A stretch of DNA of 11,775 nucleotides from assembly GCA_009703975.1 (NCBI GenBank), contig WLFB01000014.1, positions 1-11,775 of the forward strand, given 5' to 3'. Positions 5,651 through 11,775 of this stretch are shown in pieces (within the stretch, counting starts at the first letter, position 1; each line of letters opens with the position of its first letter). A program made the translations under genes and the position numbers. The notes below the pieces were generated by a model. That model saw only the letters and a program-made list of their open reading frames with translations, was not told where the DNA came from and did not search any database. The stretch is from Actinomycetota bacterium (lineage in GTDB: Bacteria; Actinomycetota; Acidimicrobiia; Acidimicrobiales; Ilumatobacteraceae).

Positions 5651-7930
5651 ATGACAACCGATGCAACTATTAAAAAGCGCTTTAAGCCTTACCAACTTTC
5701 GATTGCGTTCGGTATTGGTATCGGATCTTTCACACTGATCTCTGGAATAATTCCACAGTTAACTGGTTGGGAAAACACTTCTCTAATTCACCGCGAAGTA
5801 TTCGGCGGAATACCAACTGCTTTGCGAGTTGCGTTCTACACGGTGATTCCAATGATGTTGATCTGGGGATCGTTGCGGTTTGCTGACCGCATTCGCAACT
5901 GGGAGCGCGGTGCATCAGACAAGCGCAAAACGACAACAAAAAATGCCAAACGACGCCTTGCTGATTATCGCTCTGGTGTATATATGCGCACACTTTTGCG
6001 TGATAGCGCTGCTGGCTTAATGCACTCAATGATTTATTTCGGCTTTCTAGTTTTGCTCGGAGTGACAACAGTTTTAGAAATTGATCACCAGATGCCAGAG
6101 CCACTTAAGTTTCTCCATGGCGATGTTTATCGCGGTTATGCACTCGTCGGAGATGTCGCGGGTGTCGTATTTACTGGTGGTGTCGTTTGGGCAATTTTGC
6201 GTCGCTATGTGCAACGCCCATACCGAATTCGCATTAAAACAAAACCAGAACACGCGCTGATTCTTGGAGTGTTGTTAGCAATCGGTGTCACGGGTTTTGG
6301 TGCTGAAATGTTTCGTATCGCCCAAGGACAAGCAGCCGGCGTAAATCTTGATCACGAAAAGTGGAGCGTTGTTGGTTATCCGCTTGCACAACTCGTTAAT
6401 GGTTCAAGCGCTTCAACCCTGACGACTTGGCACCAAGGTTGGTGGGTTGCACACGTATTGACTTTTATTGTTTTCTTGGCGATTCTGCCAATCACGATGT
6501 TGCGCCACATGTTCACCTCGCCGCTCAACATGTATCTCAAAGATCGCGAACGACCAAAGGGCGCGATGAAGGCAATGCCAAACCTCACTGAGACTTCACT
6601 TGAGTCATTTGGTGTTCATGTGGTTGAAGAATTTACTTGGAAGCAACTACTTGATCTAGATGCGTGCACGATGTGTGGCCGTTGTACGAGTGTCTGCCCT
6701 GCGCACGCCACTGGCAAGCCACTTGATCCTCGTGAAATTATTCTTAAGAGCGGTGAAGTAATGGCGGCGACCGCAGCTCATGCACCAGGTGGCAAAGTCT
6801 CGCCACCGTTGAGTGCAGATGCTGAAATCAAAGTCGGCGCCAACTTGTTATTCGAACGAATTACTGCTGAAGAAATTTGGTCTTGCACAAGTTGCAAAGC
6901 ATGCGACGAAATTTGTCCGGTCAATATTGAAATTCTTGACAAGATTCTCGACATGCGCCGTTATCTCTCGCTGATGGAAAGCAATTTTCCCGCACAACTC
7001 GGAAACGCCTATCGCGCAATGGAAAACCAGGGAAATCCTTGGGGTATGAGTCAGACAGATCGTGGCGAGTGGGCAAAGGATTTAGACGTTCAAGTGCTTG
7101 ATCCGGGTGCACCATTTACGAGTGAATATCTATATTGGGTCGGTTGCGCCGGCAGTTTCGATGACAAGAATAAAAAAGTCACACAGTCGATGGCTAAGTT
7201 GCTCAAGCGAGCCGGCATTGATGTAGCGATACTAGGCCCAAGCGAAATGTGCACTGGCGACAGTGCGCGCCGCAGTGGAAACGAATATCTGTTTCAAATG
7301 TTGGCCATGCCAAATATTGAAATGCTTAACGGTATGGGAGTGAAGAAAATAATTACCCAGTGTCCACACTGCTTCAACACGCTAAAAAATGAATATCCGC
7401 AATTGGGTGGCAACTACGAAGTGATTCACCACTCACAGTTGCTTGAAGACCTAATCGAATCCGGACAGTTGGACGTATCTAACGCCACCCTTGAGGAGCG
7501 AGTCACTTATCACGATTCGTGTTACCTCGGTCGTCACAATGATGTTTACATCGCACCGCGCAAAGTTGTGGGCTCAATCAAAGGCATTGAAATTGTCGAG
7601 ATGCCACGCAACGGCACAAAGGGAATGTGCTGTGGTGCAGGTGGAGCCAGAATGTGGATTGAAGAAGATATCGGCACCAAAGTTAACGATGAACGCGCCC
7701 GTGAAGCAATCGCTACAGGGGCCACGCGTGTCGCAACTGCGTGTCCGTTTTGCTACATCATGCTCGATGACGGTGTCAAAGGTGCCGGCAAAGACGAGTC
7801 TGAAATAAAAGTTGGTGACATTGCAATTCACTTGCTCGATGCGATTGAAAACGGTGAGCGGTCAGTTTCTAATCAAAGTGCGCCGCTCGCAGTAACAAAT
7901 AGCGCGACGAGTTCGCCGAGCTTTAGTTAA
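5651..7930 (+). CDS. etfD: Membrane Fe-S oxidoreductase, probable ETF:menaquinone oxidoreductase
   Basis: The 759-residue protein is a fusion. Residues 1-290 form a NarI/cytochrome-b-like membrane part with about six hydrophobic segments (near 17-37, 57-76, 123-143, 163-183, 201-222, 265-284) and His residues suitable as heme ligands (H125, H261, H268, H286). A ferredoxin-like part follows with two 4Fe-4S clusters: CTMCGRCTSVCP (339-350) and CTSCKACDEICP (412-423). Then come two HdrD/GlpC-type CCG domains: C499, C534 and CPHC (571-574); C624, CC (660-661) and CPFC (698-701). This is the layout of M. tuberculosis Rv0338c (EtfD), which takes electrons from electron-transfer flavoprotein during fatty-acid oxidation and gives them to the quinone pool. 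That role is inferred; glycolate-oxidase or heterodisulfide-reductase relatives share the modules. etfAB are not adjacent. The last about 25 residues are Ser/Ala-rich and probably disordered. Confidence 0.85.
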   Translation: MTTDATIKKRFKPYQLSIAFGIGIGSFTLISGIIPQLTGWENTSLIHREVFGGIPTALRVAFYTVIPMMLIWGSLRFADRIRNWERGASDKRKTTTKNAKRRLADYRSGVYMRTLLRDSAAGLMHSMIYFGFLVLLGVTTVLEIDHQMPEPLKFLHGDVYRGYALVGDVAGVVFTGGVVWAILRRYVQRPYRIRIKTKPEHALILGVLLAIGVTGFGAEMFRIAQGQAAGVNLDHEKWSVVGYPLAQLVNGSSASTLTTWHQGWWVAHVLTFIVFLAILPITMLRHMFTSPLNMYLKDRERPKGAMKAMPNLTETSLESFGVHVVEEFTWKQLLDLDACTMCGRCTSVCPAHATGKPLDPREIILKSGEVMAATAAHAPGGKVSPPLSADAEIKVGANLLFERITAEEIWSCTSCKACDEICPVNIEILDKILDMRRYLSLMESNFPAQLGNAYRAMENQGNPWGMSQTDRGEWAKDLDVQVLDPGAPFTSEYLYWVGCAGSFDDKNKKVTQSMAKLLKRAGIDVAILGPSEMCTGDSARRSGNEYLFQMLAMPNIEMLNGMGVKKIITQCPHCFNTLKNEYPQLGGNYEVIHHSQLLEDLIESGQLDVSNATLEERVTYHDSCYLGRHNDVYIAPRKVVGSIKGIEIVEMPRNGTKGMCCGAGGARMWIEEDIGTKVNDERAREAIATGATRVATACPFCYIMLDDGVKGAGKDESEIKVGDIAIHLLDAIENGERSVSNQSAPLAVTNSATSSPSFS

Positions 7931-8494
7931 TTACTTAAAGTTTTTGAAGTACTGACTCGGCGTTGGGCCGCGTTGACCTTGATATTTAGAGCCGCTCGCA
8001 CCTGAACCGTAGGGTTTATCTGCTGGCGTGGTCATCGTCATAAAACTCACTTGACCAATTTTCATTGATGGATAAATTGTGATTGGCAGATTTGCCACAT
8101 TTGAAAGTTCTAGTGTGATGTGCCCGTTGAAACCTGCGTCGATAAAACCGGCAGTCGAGTGAATCAACAAACCAAGACGACCTAAAGAGCTTTTTCCCTC
8201 GACTCGGCCAACTAAATCATTTGCGAGTCCGATTCTCTCAAGGGTTGAACCGAGAACGAATTCTCCAGGGTGCAACATGAACACACCGTCTTGATCAATC
8301 TCAACTAACTCTGTGAGTTCAGAAAGATCACGTTTGACATCAATTGTGCTTGCCGTGTGATTGCGAAATACCCGAAATAGGTTTGAAACTTTCACATCGA
8401 TAGAAGAAGGCTGAATACACGAATCATCCAGCGGGTCAATCACGATCCGCTCTTCGGCCAATGCCTCTCTAATTGTTCGGTCAGACAAAATCAC
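7931..8494 (-). CDS. dcd: dCTP deaminase, probably dUMP-forming
   Basis: The enzyme deaminates dCTP; in the mycobacterial type it also hydrolyses the product, giving dUMP directly for thymidylate synthesis. The 187-residue protein starts MILSDRTIRE and has the family motif VEGKSSLGRLGL (98-109), HSTAGFIDAGFNGHITLEL (112-130) with catalytic Glu129, then PSMKIGQ and the C-terminal SGSKYQGQRGPTPS (167-180) that closes over the nucleotide. This tail and the length match the bifunctional actinobacterial enzyme (about 190 residues), so dUMP-forming activity is likely but not proven. The start is a GTG, with AAGG about 10 nt upstream on the minus strand. Its stop codon touches that of the convergent EtfD-like gene. 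Confidence 0.94.
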   Translation of the reverse strand: MILSDRTIREALAEERIVIDPLDDSCIQPSSIDVKVSNLFRVFRNHTASTIDVKRDLSELTELVEIDQDGVFMLHPGEFVLGSTLERIGLANDLVGRVEGKSSLGRLGLLIHSTAGFIDAGFNGHITLELSNVANLPITIYPSMKIGQVSFMTMTTPADKPYGSGASGSKYQGQRGPTPSQYFKNFK

Positions 8495-8574
8495 AACTAG
8501 ACAACCTTAGTAAATTCTTTGCGAATCTGAAATTTCGGGCGTAAAAACGGCTTGATACGCTCAACTATCTAATT
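8495..8574. promoter_or_regulatory. Divergent spacer between dcd and tRNA-Gly
   Basis: These 80 bp must hold the promoters of dcd (leftward) and of the tRNA (rightward). TACGCT (8556-8561) could be a tRNA -10 element, but no good -35 is seen at the right distance. No further repeats or small ORFs are visible. Confidence 0.3.
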
Positions 8575-8645
8575 GCGGGTGTAGTTCAGTGGTAGAACAT
8601 CAGCTTCCCAAGCTGAATACGCGGGTCCGATTCCCGTCACCCGCT
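8575..8645 (+). tRNA. tRNA-Gly (anticodon CCC)
   Basis: The full cloverleaf can be drawn by hand. The acceptor stem GCGGGTG (8575-8581) pairs with CACCCGC (8638-8644), with discriminator T8645. The D stem is GTTC/GAAC (8584-8587, 8595-8598) with GG in the loop. The anticodon stem is TCAGC/GCTGA with loop TTCCCAA and anticodon CCC at 8607-8609. The T stem is 8621-8625 with 8633-8637, including one G-U pair. CCA is not encoded. The T-loop reads TCCGATT, so position 55 is C rather than the nearly invariant U (pseudouridine); C56 and A58 are kept. This tRNA reads GGG codons. arfB starts 25 bp after it and may share its transcript. Confidence 0.95.
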
Positions 8646-8670
8646 CGAAACTTAAGCAAGAATTACCAAA

Positions 8671-9084
8671 GTGAAACCCGACGAAGATCTCAGAACCTCG
8701 AGTGGTTTAGTCGTACCAAGTAGTGAACTGAATTGGAGTTTTGCCCGTTCAAGTGGTGCGGGTGGGCAACACATCAACAAAACTTCATCAAAAGCATCTC
8801 TGGTTGTTGAAACTGATGCGATCACCGGGTCAGAAATTTTATTGAGGCGAATAAAAACAAAATTGCCGAAAACGGTTCGCGTAACAAGTCAAACAAGTCG
8901 AAGTCAATGGCGTAACCGCCAACTTTGTTTAAGTCAGTTGACGGAGATGCTTGACGATGCCGCGAAACCGGCGAGCCCGCAACGTAGAAAATCAAAACCG
9001 ACCCGAGGCTCTATTGAACGACGGCTTGAAGGCAAACGGCACGCCAGCAAGAAAAAAGAATCCCGCCGATCTGACGACTGGTGA
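8671..9084 (+). CDS. arfB: ArfB-type peptidyl-tRNA hydrolase (ribosome rescue)
   Basis: ArfB (YaeJ) enters stalled ribosomes lacking a stop codon and releases the peptide by hydrolysing peptidyl-tRNA. The 137-residue product has the release-factor catalytic loop RSSGAGGQHINKTSSKA (26-42) with GGQ at 31-33, a compact domain to about residue 100, and a very basic tail (about 103-134, rich in Lys, Arg and Ser) of the kind that fits into the empty mRNA channel. It lacks the codon-recognition domains of RF1/RF2, and its length is usual for ArfB (about 140). The start is a GTG without a clear ribosome binding site. The gene follows the tRNA closely and ends 10 bp before the convergent small membrane gene. 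Confidence 0.92.
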   Translation: MKPDEDLRTSSGLVVPSSELNWSFARSSGAGGQHINKTSSKASLVVETDAITGSEILLRRIKTKLPKTVRVTSQTSRSQWRNRQLCLSQLTEMLDDAAKPASPQRRKSKPTRGSIERRLEGKRHASKKKESRRSDDW

Positions 9085-9094
9085 ATGATTTAAC

Positions 9095-9298
9095 TTACAA
9101 CAAACTAACGAGTGACCATAAAGCGGCGATGCCACCGATTGTTGCCATTATCAAACTGCGCAATATTGGTGCTTTTGTTAAATCATTCTCATCACGGCGA
9201 TTTTTTGGCGGACGAACCAACGCAGCAATGTTGCCAGCGCACATTGCGCCACCTAATGCGATAACCAGCCATGCAAGTAAATCTTCTCCGAGAAACAT
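9095..9298 (-). CDS. Small two-helix membrane protein, unknown function
   Basis: The 67-residue product is not recognised. It has two hydrophobic stretches, about residues 4-27 and 44-66, joined by a charged loop with RPPKNRRDEND, so it looks like a helical hairpin in the inner membrane with the loop probably in the cytoplasm. The frame is open further upstream, into dnaB, but the ATG at 9298 has AAAGG 8 nt before it, and the upstream part does not look like protein, so this start is chosen. It lies 40 bp after dnaB on the same strand and may be its last operon member. An overlapping 87-codon frame on the plus strand (9081-9344) is judged a shadow. Confidence 0.65.
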   Translation of the reverse strand: MFLGEDLLAWLVIALGGAMCAGNIAALVRPPKNRRDENDLTKAPILRSLIMATIGGIAALWSLVSLL

Positions 9299-9306
9299 CG
9301 TTTGTG

Positions 9307-9311
9307 CCTTT
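9307..9311 (-). promoter_or_regulatory. Ribosome binding site setting the small gene's start
   Basis: On the minus strand AAAGG stands 8 nt before the ATG at 9298. It is the main argument for the 67-residue version over longer readings. Confidence 0.6.
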
Positions 9312-9334
9312 ATTGTTTTAACGTATTGTTTTAA
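9311..9334. repeat. Tandem 11-bp repeat between dnaB and small membrane gene
   Basis: TATTGTTTTAA occurs twice, at 9311-9321 and 9324-9334, with two bases between. It sits just upstream of the small gene's ribosome binding site and just after the dnaB stop. It could be a regulator site or a chance AT-rich repeat; no hairpin typical of a terminator is present. Confidence 0.6.
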
Positions 9335-9338
9335 AAAT

Positions 9339-10730
9339 TTATAAATCTGAATTTGAATCTGTTGCGAAGTTTTCGAACCGTGTGTATGCACCAAGCCAAG
9401 CGAGACGCACTTTGCCGAGTGGGCCAGCACGATGCTTTGAAATACTTAATTCTGCGGCACCAAGTTCGTCTTTGTTATCAGGGTTGTAAACCTCGTCACG
9501 ATATAAGAACATCACCACGTCGGCGTCTTGTTCAAGCGCGCCCGATTCACGCAAGTCAGAAAGTGTTGGCCTCTTGTCTGTGCGTGCTTCTAATCCACGA
9601 CTCAACTGACTAAGGGCAAGAATTGGAATCTTGAACTCGCGTGCCAGCAGTTTTAACTTACGACTAATCTCGCTGACTTCAAGTTGCCTGTTCTCTGGAC
9701 GACCATCGCCACCCATAAGTTGTAGGTAGTCAATCACGATGAGCGAGAGATCACCTTGACGGCTAAGGGTCCTTCGAGCTTTCGCACGAATCGCGCCAAC
9801 CGATGTGCCTGGGCTGTCGTCAATAATCAACGGAACATCAAGGCGACCTACCGCGTGTCCAATCTTTGTCCAGTCATTTGGTGTTGGACGACCGCTGCGC
9901 AATACTGCCGAGTCGACTCCGGCTTCACTTGCCAAAATTCTTTGCACAAGTTCTGCACTTCCCATTTCAAGAGAAAAGAACAGAACGGCCTTACCCGAGT
10001 TGCGCGCAACATGCACGGCAATACCAAGTGCGAGAGCCGACTTTCCCATTGCAGGGCGAGCACCAAGAATATTTAACGTACCCGGTTGAAGGCCTAGCAA
10101 AATTTTGTCTAAACCAGCTAAGCCAGTTGCGGTGCCGGTTATTGCTTCTTTATTATTTGCGCGGTCTTCTAACTTCTCCATTGCGTTTTCAACCAAATTC
10201 TTAAGTGGTTGAGATGCATCACCGATATTGCTTTCTGAAACGTCAAATACTTTTGACTCAGAATCGTCGATTGCCTTTGCTACATCTTCCGGGCCGCTGT
10301 ATGCGATCTCGGCAATTTCTGATGCAACCGTCAAAAGTCTGCGCAATGATGCGGTTTCGCGGACAATTTTCGCATAACGATCAGCGCTGGTAATCGCCGG
10401 TGTTGCATTTTGTAAAGTCAGCAGCGCATCAATGCCACCCAGACCGTCAAGCAAATTATTGCGCCGTAATTCTTCACCAACTGTTATCGGATCAACAGGC
10501 TCACCCGCAGTATTGAGCGACCGAATCGCATCGAATATATGTTGGTGCGCTGGCTTATAAAATTCTTCTGATCTAACGCCGCGTTCAAAAGCAACAGCAA
10601 CTGCTTCTTGTGACAACAACATCGCACCAAGTAACGATGCTTCTGCTTCAATGCTGTGCGGAGGAATTCGGTTTGGTTGTCGTTGCTGTGTACCTGAGCG
10701 ATCGCTACGAGAGAATTCAGCGATTGACAT
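9339..10730 (-). CDS. dnaB: Replicative DNA helicase DnaB
   Basis: DnaB is the hexameric 5'-3' helicase that unwinds the replication fork and binds primase. The 463-residue protein has an N-terminal collar domain (about 22-125) beginning at PPHSIEAEASLLGAML, a linker helix region, and a RecA-type motor (about 195-455). The motor shows Walker A GARPAMGKS (223-231), catalytic Glu255 in SLEM, Walker B IVIDYLQL (331-338), LSQLSR (373-378) and the arginine-finger region KHRAGPLG (432-439). Length is normal and no intein interrupts these motifs, unlike several mycobacterial dnaB genes. The first 20 residues are polar and variable. It is downstream of rplI by 108 bp, a gap that contains DnaA-box-like sites, so it may have its own promoter. 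Confidence 0.97.
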   Translation of the reverse strand: MSIAEFSRSDRSGTQQRQPNRIPPHSIEAEASLLGAMLLSQEAVAVAFERGVRSEEFYKPAHQHIFDAIRSLNTAGEPVDPITVGEELRRNNLLDGLGGIDALLTLQNATPAITSADRYAKIVRETASLRRLLTVASEIAEIAYSGPEDVAKAIDDSESKVFDVSESNIGDASQPLKNLVENAMEKLEDRANNKEAITGTATGLAGLDKILLGLQPGTLNILGARPAMGKSALALGIAVHVARNSGKAVLFFSLEMGSAELVQRILASEAGVDSAVLRSGRPTPNDWTKIGHAVGRLDVPLIIDDSPGTSVGAIRAKARRTLSRQGDLSLIVIDYLQLMGGDGRPENRQLEVSEISRKLKLLAREFKIPILALSQLSRGLEARTDKRPTLSDLRESGALEQDADVVMFLYRDEVYNPDNKDELGAAELSISKHRAGPLGKVRLAWLGAYTRFENFATDSNSDL

Positions 10731-10769
10731 GGCTACACAATGCCTTGATTTGCCTGTTGATTGCTAGCG

Positions 10770-10798
10770 GTATAACCCTGTGATTTTCTTGTGGATAA
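10770..10798 (-). promoter_or_regulatory. dnaB: Candidate dnaB promoter
   Basis: On the minus strand TTATCC (10793-10798) and TTATAC (10770-10775) are 17 bp apart, a correct spacing though a poor -35 match. The -35 half lies inside the perfect DnaA box, so DnaA binding would affect this promoter if it is real. Low certainty. Confidence 0.35.
10790..10798 (-). promoter_or_regulatory. DnaA box, perfect match
   Basis: The minus strand reads TTATCCACA, the exact strong DnaA-box consensus, in the spacer 60 bp upstream of the dnaB start codon. Confidence 0.6.
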
Positions 10799-10801
10799 CT
10801 G

Positions 10802-10810
10802 TGTTGATAA
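10802..10810 (-). promoter_or_regulatory. DnaA box, one mismatch
   Basis: The minus strand reads TTATCAACA, one base from the consensus. It has the same orientation as the perfect box and is offset from it by 12 bp, close to one helical turn, which favours cooperative binding. Confidence 0.45.
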
Positions 10811-10838
10811 AACCGTATAGAGCGACTAAAAATCAACC

Positions 10839-11285
10839 CTATTTCGAGACGATGTTTACCGACATGTTTGTCAACACTTCTGCAAACAGTTCTAGAACAA
10901 CTACGTGCTCGCCTAGTTGTCGCAACGGAGCTTCAAGTTGTACTTGCTTGCGATCAATTGTTGCACCGGTCTGGTCAAATATTGCTTTCACAATTTCTGT
11001 GGAAGTTATTGAGCCAAACAAACGACCTTCGTTGCCAGCCTTTGCCGAAATGGTAATGACCTTTGTAGATAGTGAAGATGCAAGACTCCGTGCAGATTCA
11101 CGGTCTGTTGCAGCTTTAAGTTCTTGAGCTTTGCGCATGACCTCGGCTTGGGCAACCGTACCGTCGTTAGCAACAACTGCAAGATCTTTCGGCAACAAAA
11201 AGTTGCGCGCATGTCCTGCAGAAACATTAACAATGTCACCACGGCGACCAACACCTTTAACATCAGATCGAAGAAGAATTTTCAT
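10839..11285 (-). CDS. rplI: 50S ribosomal protein bL9
   Basis: bL9 is a structural protein of the large subunit that binds 23S rRNA and reaches across to the neighbouring ribosome. The 148 residues match the family length. The N-terminal rRNA-binding domain begins [19 protein letters not shown] and contains the signature [13 protein letters not shown] (24-36). A long charged connecting helix (about 42-75) and the C-terminal domain with GRLFGSIT (87-94) follow. The start codon overlaps the rpsR stop in an ATGA, so translation is probably coupled. The gene ends in TAG, 108 bp before dnaB. Confidence 0.97.
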   Translation of the reverse strand: MKILLRSDVKGVGRRGDIVNVSAGHARNFLLPKDLAVVANDGTVAQAEVMRKAQELKAATDRESARSLASSLSTKVITISAKAGNEGRLFGSITSTEIVKAIFDQTGATIDRKQVQLEAPLRQLGEHVVVLELFAEVLTNMSVNIVSK

Positions 11286-11734
11286 GATGCTGCCCCGTCG
11301 ACACTAACTTCGGTTGATATTTCTGCTGTGATATTTGGAGCTACTTCTACTGTTTCTGAAACAGTGACTGAACTACGCGGCGCTGCGTCATCGCGGCGTG
11401 GACGACGTGGACCACGATCGCGGTCTCGATCGTCAGAACCGTATTCGCCACGCTCGCGTGGCGCGCGCGCAGCAGAAACTTGCTTCATGTATGGCAACAA
11501 TGCCATCTCACGAGCATTCTTAACTGCTGTCGCAATATCGCGTTGAAGTTGAACGTTGTTGCCGTTCATTCTTCGCGCGCGCAACTTTGAGCGATCTGAC
11601 ATAAAGCGTTGCAATAAATTGACATCTTTATAGTCAACAAAGCCGATCTTTTCTTTGACTACAACGTTTGAGCGCTTCTTTGGTTTGCGCAACAACGCTT
11701 TTTGGGCACGTAACTTGTTGGATTTACTTGTCAT
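11282..11734 (-). CDS. rpsR: 30S ribosomal protein bS18 with long C-terminal extension
   Basis: bS18 is a small-subunit protein next to bS6 on the platform. The conserved core is at about residues 22-85: [21 protein letters not shown] (30-50, family signature), RARRMNGNN and the ending [10 protein letters not shown]. Two features are unusual. First, the zinc-binding cysteines found before IxFIDYKD in many S18 proteins are absent (NVVVKEKI), so this is a zinc-free form. Second, the protein runs on for some 62 residues beyond the core, while S18 normally stops near 75-90 in total. The tail has an Arg/Asp-rich low-complexity part (91-120) and an acidic Ser/Thr/Val-rich end (121-150). AAGGA 8 nt before the ATG is a good ribosome binding site. 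By usual gene order, rpsF and ssb should lie to the right, outside the window. Confidence 0.93.
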   Translation of the reverse strand: MTSKSNKLRAQKALLRKPKKRSNVVVKEKIGFVDYKDVNLLQRFMSDRSKLRARRMNGNNVQLQRDIATAVKNAREMALLPYMKQVSAARAPRERGEYGSDDRDRDRGPRRPRRDDAAPRSSVTVSETVEVAPNITAEISTEVSVDGAAS

Positions 11735-11775
11735 TGGGAATGTCCTTAATCGTCGAGTTAATTTCTATTGCTTAA
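11735..11775 (-). promoter_or_regulatory. Leader of rpsR with ribosome binding site
   Basis: The last 41 bp hold AAGGA at 11743-11747, 8 nt before the rpsR ATG. No end of an upstream gene, such as ssb, can be identified with certainty. Confidence 0.5.

Noticed and set aside
9081..9344. An 87-codon plus-strand frame overlapping the arfB stop
   Set aside because: It is antisense to the small membrane gene, which has the better ribosome binding site and clean hydrophobic helices. The plus-strand translation shows no organised segments.
9900..10060. An intein in dnaB, as in some mycobacteria
   Set aside because: The Walker A and downstream motifs are continuous, and the protein has normal length without splicing-domain motifs.
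10731..10838. The rplI-dnaB spacer as the chromosome origin itself
   Set aside because: Only two good DnaA boxes and 108 bp are present, with no dnaA or dnaN nearby and no clear AT-rich unwinding element. A regulatory role is the more modest reading.
11380..11480. The repetitive stretch in rpsR as a CRISPR or tandem-repeat array
   Set aside because: The repetition comes from Arg/Asp codons in a low-complexity protein tail; there are no regular repeat-spacer units.
1..11775. A defence, phage or biosynthetic island
   Set aside because: All genes but one small membrane gene belong to recognised families, none of them a defence, phage or biosynthetic one, and no integrase, transposase or attachment repeats are seen.

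Overview
The window looks like core chromosome of a low- to moderate-GC member of the Actinomycetota, possibly a planktonic Acidimicrobiia-like or other streamlined lineage; the exact order cannot be fixed from this sequence. The reasons are a dnaK-grpE-dnaJ operon preceded by a perfect HspR-type HAIR operator, a membrane EtfD-type iron-sulfur oxidoreductase like that of mycobacteria, a dCTP deaminase resembling the mycobacterial bifunctional enzyme, and an rpsR-rplI-dnaB block as found near oriC in many actinobacteria. Spacers are short, genes are densely packed, and there are no insertion sequences, phage genes or CRISPR arrays.

Left part (1-4324, minus strand): a heat-shock operon is transcribed leftwards as dnaK (1440-3275), grpE (913-1419) and dnaJ (3' end outside the window). 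Its 131-bp control region holds the HAIR operator, a strong hairpin and a good Shine-Dalgarno site. The operator overlaps the last codons of the gene upstream, a ribokinase-like sugar kinase (3407-4297).

Middle part (4350-7930, plus strand): three co-directional genes separated by about 50 bp each encode phosphoglycerate mutase (gpmA), a one-domain cyclic-nucleotide-binding protein without a DNA-binding domain, and a 759-residue membrane Fe-S oxidoreductase that probably passes electrons from electron-transfer flavoprotein to menaquinone. The last gene meets the convergent dcd (dCTP deaminase) with stop codons directly touching.

Right part (8575-11775): a tRNA-Gly(CCC) whose T-loop has C instead of the nearly invariant U55 is followed 25 bp later by arfB (ribosome rescue). 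Then, on the minus strand, comes a replication/translation block: rpsR (S18, cysteine-free and with a long charged tail), rplI (overlapping by ATGA), dnaB (with two DnaA-box-like sites in the spacer before it), and a small two-helix membrane protein of unknown function.

No large novel system is present. The points most worth checking are the HAIR operator embedded in the kinase gene's 3' end, the odd tRNA T-loop, the S18 tail, the DnaA boxes before dnaB and the hairpin in the dnaK leader. Only the control regions before dnaK, before dnaB and between dcd and the tRNA exceed 75 bp; no stretch longer than 300 bp lacks a gene.
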